This document shows positions 61,225-64,000 of a DNA stretch of 64,000 nucleotides, one piece after another. The notes under the pieces are model-generated. The model was not told the origin of the DNA and did no database searches. It saw only the letters and a list, made by a program, of their open reading frames with translations. The stretch comes from Bacillota bacterium (GTDB lineage Bacteria; Bacillota; Desulfotomaculia; Desulfotomaculales; VENG01), in the NCBI GenBank assembly GCA_009711705.1, contig VENG01000032.1, positions 1 through 64,000 of the forward strand, read 5' to 3'. Within the stretch, counting starts at the first letter, position 1; every line of letters begins with the position of its first letter. A program made the translations under genes and the position numbers.

Positions 61225-61310
61225 TGAATTGAGTTTGCATGTTGAAGAAAATGACGTAGTATTTTAATTAAAATAAGGGTACAATGGTAGCAGTAAAAGG
61301 AGTTGATACT

Positions 61311-61559
61311 ATGCCGAAAATAAAACCCGATTCTGATTTGAGAAATTATAATGAAGTTTTAAAGGACATCACGGTAGGAGATCCGGTTTTCTTAACAAAA
61401 AATGGTCGAGGTAGGTTTGCAATTCTTGATATCGAAGAATATGAAAAAAATCAAGCAACGATTAAACTTCTGTTTAAGCTGATGGAAGCAGAAAAGGGTG
61501 TTAAAACCGGTGATGAATGGTTAGCAGAAGCACAAGTAAAGGAAGATTTGGGAGTATAG
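61311..61559 (+). CDS. Phd/YefM-type antitoxin
   Basis: This 82-residue protein (MPKIKPDSDLRNYNEVLKDI, then PVFLTKNGRGRFAILDIEEY) is a clear type II antitoxin of the Phd/YefM family: an N-terminal DNA-binding dimer fold with a toxin-binding helical tail. AAAGGAG stands eight bases before ATG 61311; the longer frame is not needed. Its partner toxin is internally deleted. Confidence 0.88.
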   Translation: MPKIKPDSDLRNYNEVLKDITVGDPVFLTKNGRGRFAILDIEEYEKNQATIKLLFKLMEAEKGVKTGDEWLAEAQVKEDLGV

Positions 61560-61563
61560 TTTC

Positions 61564-61716
61564 ATGCATAAGTTGAGAATTAGCCCCCTTGCCAAACAAG
61601 ATTTACTTGATATCAAAGAGTACATTACGAACGAACTTGACAACCCTACGTCCGCATACCGAATTTTGTATTCGAGACGAGATTATATTAAAGTACTGCT
61701 CGATCTAGAGGAATAA
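61564..61716 (+). pseudogene. ParE/RelE-type toxin with internal deletion
   Basis: The 50-codon frame starts like a ParE/RelE toxin (HKLRISPLAKQDLLDIKEYI, TNELDNPTSA) and ends like one (YRILYSRRDYIKVLLDLE). The roughly 45-50 central residues that form most of the RNA/gyrase-binding sheet are missing. Reading frame is kept across the joint. It follows the antitoxin stop by four bases. It is probably inactive but could still bind the antitoxin. Its stop codon lies in the repeat hairpin. Confidence 0.8.
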
Positions 61717-61757
61717 GTAAATAAGTTGGGGCCTGACCCCCAACTTATTTACTTATT
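61712..61757. repeat. perfect 20-bp inverted repeat with GGGGCCTGACCCC core
   Basis: AATAAGTAAATAAGTTGGGG (61712-61731) is exactly complementary to 61738-61757, loop CCTGAC. This looks like a REP-type dispersed element. It overlaps the truncated toxin's stop codon and has a degenerate partner at 61184-61224. Confidence 0.88.
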
Positions 61758-61856
61758 TGTTTTTTATGTGGTCTGATTGTGTTGAAACATGATAGAATAA
61801 GGCCGAAAATTAATTTATATTGGAACACAATTCCCGGAGGGGACGTCTATATACTT

Positions 61857-62582
61857 ATGAAGGTAGAACTTTTAGGTGCCAAAATCGATGCTTTGAATAT
61901 GCAGGAAACGGAGAATATGGTGGCCGGGATGGTGAGCCGGGGACGTGAGGGGCAGGTAATTACCCTTAACCCTGAATATCTTTACCAGGCCCAGTATGAG
62001 CCGGGTCTTTTAGATGTAGCTAACAGTGCGGGAGTTGTCACCCCGGACGGTGAGGGGATTGTCTGGGCCTGTAAGACATCCGGGCATCCGGTGCCGGAGC
62101 GGGTGACCGGTATTGACCTCATGCTGCGCCTGGTGCGGCGAGCTGCCGCGGAAGGCTGGAAGGTGTTTTTGCTGGGGGCTTCGCCGGGAGTGGCTGATGC
62201 CGCGGCAAAAAAGCTTAGTGAAAGATTTTCCGGTTTGCAGGTGGTGGGAACCCACCACGGCTACTTTAAGGATGATAAGGACAAGGAAGTTCTGGATAGA
62301 ATTATTGCTGCCGGGCCGGATCTGTTATTTGTGGCCCTGGGTGCCCCCCGGCAGGAGCTGTGGATTCACCGTTATCTGCAGCAATTAAACTGCGTGGCCA
62401 TGGGAGTGGGCGGTAGTTTTGACGTTATTTCCGGCCATGTGCAGCGCGCGCCTTTATGGACTCAGCGCCTAAAAATAGAGTGGTTTTACCGCCTGGTTAA
62501 GGAACCCACGCGGTGGCGTAGGATGATGGTGTTGCCAAAATTTGCCTGGCTGGTCACCAAAAAATACCGGCTAAAAACTTAA
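61857..62582 (+). CDS. WecG/TagA/CpsF-family glycosyltransferase
   Basis: This 241-residue enzyme of the family adds N-acetylmannosaminuronate or N-acetylmannosamine to a lipid-linked sugar in wall polymer synthesis. Conserved stretches are VITLNPEYLYQAQYEPGLLD, ANSAGVVTPDGEGIVWACK, RVTGIDLMLRL, FLLGASPGVADAAAKKL, LFVALGAPRQELWIHRYL and AMGVGGSFDVISGHVQRAP. ATG 61857 begins the conserved region; GGAGGGG at 61836-61842 is somewhat far. It is upstream of a secreted protein and an LCP protein, fitting teichoic-acid-like or SLH-anchor polymer synthesis. Confidence 0.92.
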   Translation: MKVELLGAKIDALNMQETENMVAGMVSRGREGQVITLNPEYLYQAQYEPGLLDVANSAGVVTPDGEGIVWACKTSGHPVPERVTGIDLMLRLVRRAAAEGWKVFLLGASPGVADAAAKKLSERFSGLQVVGTHHGYFKDDKDKEVLDRIIAAGPDLLFVALGAPRQELWIHRYLQQLNCVAMGVGGSFDVISGHVQRAPLWTQRLKIEWFYRLVKEPTRWRRMMVLPKFAWLVTKKYRLKT

Positions 62583-62673
62583 CCCCAATAACTATTTACG
62601 GCAGGAAATATTCAACAGATGTCGAAGAAATGCGTGTATTTAATGTATTTAGGTTAAAGTTGGAGGGATAGTG

Positions 62674-63126
62674 GTGCGCTTGAAAAGAAAATTGTTGGTC
62701 CTGGGGCTGGTCATGGTAACAGCTGTGGCAGGGCTGGGTATATCAAATTTGGCTTCAGCGAACTATGGGGATCCGGGCAGTTCTTCCGACCCTCTGGTTA
62801 CCCGTAGTTATGTCGATAATTTAGTTCAGAAAAAGTTTGAAGAATATGCAAGTACTGTTCAACCGGGCGGAGGATCTCTAAAGTGGCAGGTTAAGACGCT
62901 GCAAGCGGGTGAAACATTTATCGGTACTGCCGGCACCGAATTTATTTTGCGCGGCGGGGCGGCTGTTATTGTGGACCCCACCGGCAGCGGAATTCCTGAT
63001 ATCACTTCAGGATCTAACTATACCGCCGGAAAACAAATACCGTCCAATCATCTGTTTACACTTCCCCGCAGTGACGGGCGGGGAATAAAGGCCACTAAGC
63101 AGGCCATAATCATGTACCGTGGTTAA
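62674..63126 (+). CDS. secreted protein of unknown function
   Basis: This 150-residue protein has a signal peptide (RLKRKLLVLGLVMVTAVAGL to ASA) followed by a small conserved domain (YVDNLVQKKFEEYA; WQVKTLQAGETFIGTAGTEF; ILRGGAAVIVDPTGSGIPDI; HLFTLPRSDGRGIKATKQAI). I believe close relatives occur beside LCP genes in related Clostridia but know no function. GTG 62674 is six bases from GGAGGG; GTG 62671 is the alternative. Confidence 0.75.
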   Translation: MRLKRKLLVLGLVMVTAVAGLGISNLASANYGDPGSSSDPLVTRSYVDNLVQKKFEEYASTVQPGGGSLKWQVKTLQAGETFIGTAGTEFILRGGAAVIVDPTGSGIPDITSGSNYTAGKQIPSNHLFTLPRSDGRGIKATKQAIIMYRG

Positions 63127-63158
63127 TCAACTATTTACACCGAAAGGGTGTGGTAAGT

Positions 63159-64000
63159 ATGACAGGGCGCAGAAGGCGGCGCAATAAAAGTAACAAGAGA
63201 CTCCCGTTAATACTGGCTGTTATTGCATCCCTGGTGGTTTTTGCCGTTGCCTACGGCGTTACCTCGGGTGGCTATTTCCCGTGGCCCAGTTTTGGCGATG
63301 ACCAAACCGATAATGGTGACAAAAAACAGCCTCAGGCTAAGGCGGGTGTTGATTTGCCCGGTTTTAATGTCCTCCTGCTGGGTACCGACGACCGGGAGGA
63401 AGGGGATGACTACAGCCGTACCGATACCATAATTGTCTTAAACTATAACGATGAGGCCAAACGCATGTCTATGCTATCCATACCCAGAGACAGCAGGGTG
63501 CAGATACCCGGGAGCGGGTTGGATAAAATAAACGCCGCCAATGTGTATGGTGGGCCGGAACTGGCTGCGGAGACAGTTTCTCAGTTAATTGGAGTCAATG
63601 TAGACAAATATATCCTAACCAATTTTTACGGTTTTAAAGATATTGTAGATGCTCTGGGCGGGGTAACACTTAACGTGGAAAAAAATATGTATAAGGCCGG
63701 GGAGCAGTCCTACGGAGGCAGGTTCGGAATTAACTTAAAAAAGGGTGAACAGCGCCTGGACGGCGATAAGGCGCTCCAGTATGTACGGTTCAGGGGAGAC
63801 GGCTATGGAGATATAACCCGCACCGGGCGGCAGTTAAAGTTTCTCAAGGCGCTGGGTAATGAAGTGATGCAGGCTAAGACCATAACCAAGCTGCCCAAGC
63901 TAATTCCGGAATTAATGGGCAATATAGAAACTAATTTGGGTCCCACACAGCTGCTGCAGCTGGCCAAGGCAGGCAAAAACCTGGATAACGTGGAAATGGT
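63159..64000 (+). CDS. LytR-CpsA-Psr (LCP) family protein, cut by window end
   Basis: The visible 280 residues show a basic cytoplasmic start (TGRRRRRNKSNKR), one membrane helix (LPLILAVIASLVVFAVAYGV) and the LCP domain: FNVLLLGTDDREE, SRTDTIIVL, MLSIPRDSRVQIPG, KINAANVYGGPE and ALQYVRFRGDGYGDITRTGR, with the arginines that bind the polyprenyl-phosphate head. LCP enzymes transfer wall polymers onto peptidoglycan. AAAGGGTG supports ATG 63159. The gene continues past the window. It completes a WecG-secreted protein-LCP set. Confidence 0.95.
   Translation, partial: MTGRRRRRNKSNKRLPLILAVIASLVVFAVAYGVTSGGYFPWPSFGDDQTDNGDKKQPQAKAGVDLPGFNVLLLGTDDREEGDDYSRTDTIIVLNYNDEAKRMSMLSIPRDSRVQIPGSGLDKINAANVYGGPELAAETVSQLIGVNVDKYILTNFYGFKDIVDALGGVTLNVEKNMYKAGEQSYGGRFGINLKKGEQRLDGDKALQYVRFRGDGYGDITRTGRQLKFLKALGNEVMQAKTITKLPKLIPELMGNIETNLGPTQLLQLAKAGKNLDNVEM

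Overview
The window looks like chromosomal DNA of an anaerobic, spore-forming, S-layer-bearing Firmicute, most likely a Desulfotomaculum/Pelotomaculum-type member of the Clostridia. The grounds are a Spo0E-like regulator, an SLH-domain surface protein, the small-gene set DUF1659-DUF2922-YvrJ beside an amidase, strong Shine-Dalgarno sites with many TTG/GTG starts, and moderate GC. Species is not assignable by reading alone. I saw no rRNA, tRNA or CRISPR array.

Region 1 (1-10.47 kb) is a worn exopolysaccharide locus. It holds a probable insertion-sequence end, a Wzx-like flippase, a decayed cysN remnant in front of an intact APS kinase (cysC), a transposase fragment, a CapD/FlaA1-like nucleotide-sugar dehydratase and two Wzz-like chain-length regulators of unequal size. 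They sit in gaps filled with dispersed repeats. The region ends in a 3' fragment of galE.

Region 2 (10.5-19 kb, minus strand) has an Uma2-type nuclease with a broken second copy. Next come a PAAR-like spike-tip protein (DUF4280) overlapping a YkgJ-type cysteine-cluster gene, and a four-gene group: two SLC13/DASS transporters with N-terminal cyclic-nucleotide-binding domains, a substrate-binding-like protein and an alkaline phosphatase.

Region 3 (19.3-53.6 kb) is an extracellular contractile injection system (eCIS; Afp/PVC/MAC relatives). It has two DUF4157 proteins with HELTH motifs around a YbjN/chaperone-like protein, a membrane-anchored MORN-repeat protein and a 1,412-residue protein with long, nearly identical tandem repeats. 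The particle genes follow: LysM tube/cap adaptor, gp27-like hub, gp5-like spike, gp25, two baseplate proteins, tail protein I-like protein, AAA+ ATPase, DUF4255 terminator, sheath, two tube proteins and small assembly proteins. Minus-strand genes within or beside it encode a membrane-anchored Ig-like protein, a conserved eCIS-type surface or fibre candidate, a large cyclase-like sensor whose metal-binding aspartates are replaced, and a small coiled-coil protein. The DUF4255 and DUF6760-like genes appear to start at ATA codons.

Region 4 (53.7-64 kb) starts with intact galE, whose 3' end is the partner of the fragment at 10.3 kb, so the eCIS region lies between direct repeats 44 kb apart. Then come the amidase/YvrJ/DUF2922/DUF1659 group, a TrkA-type regulator, an XRE repressor facing a consensus promoter with a palindrome on its -10, a Spo0E-like gene, an SLH protein, an antitoxin beside an internally deleted toxin, and a cell-wall-polymer set (WecG/TagA glycosyltransferase, secreted protein, LCP protein running off the end).

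Working model (inference): the eCIS may be built on the cytoplasmic face with membrane anchors and loaded with DUF4157 cargo. The cyclase-like sensor and the cNMP-binding transporters could tie it to nucleotide signalling.
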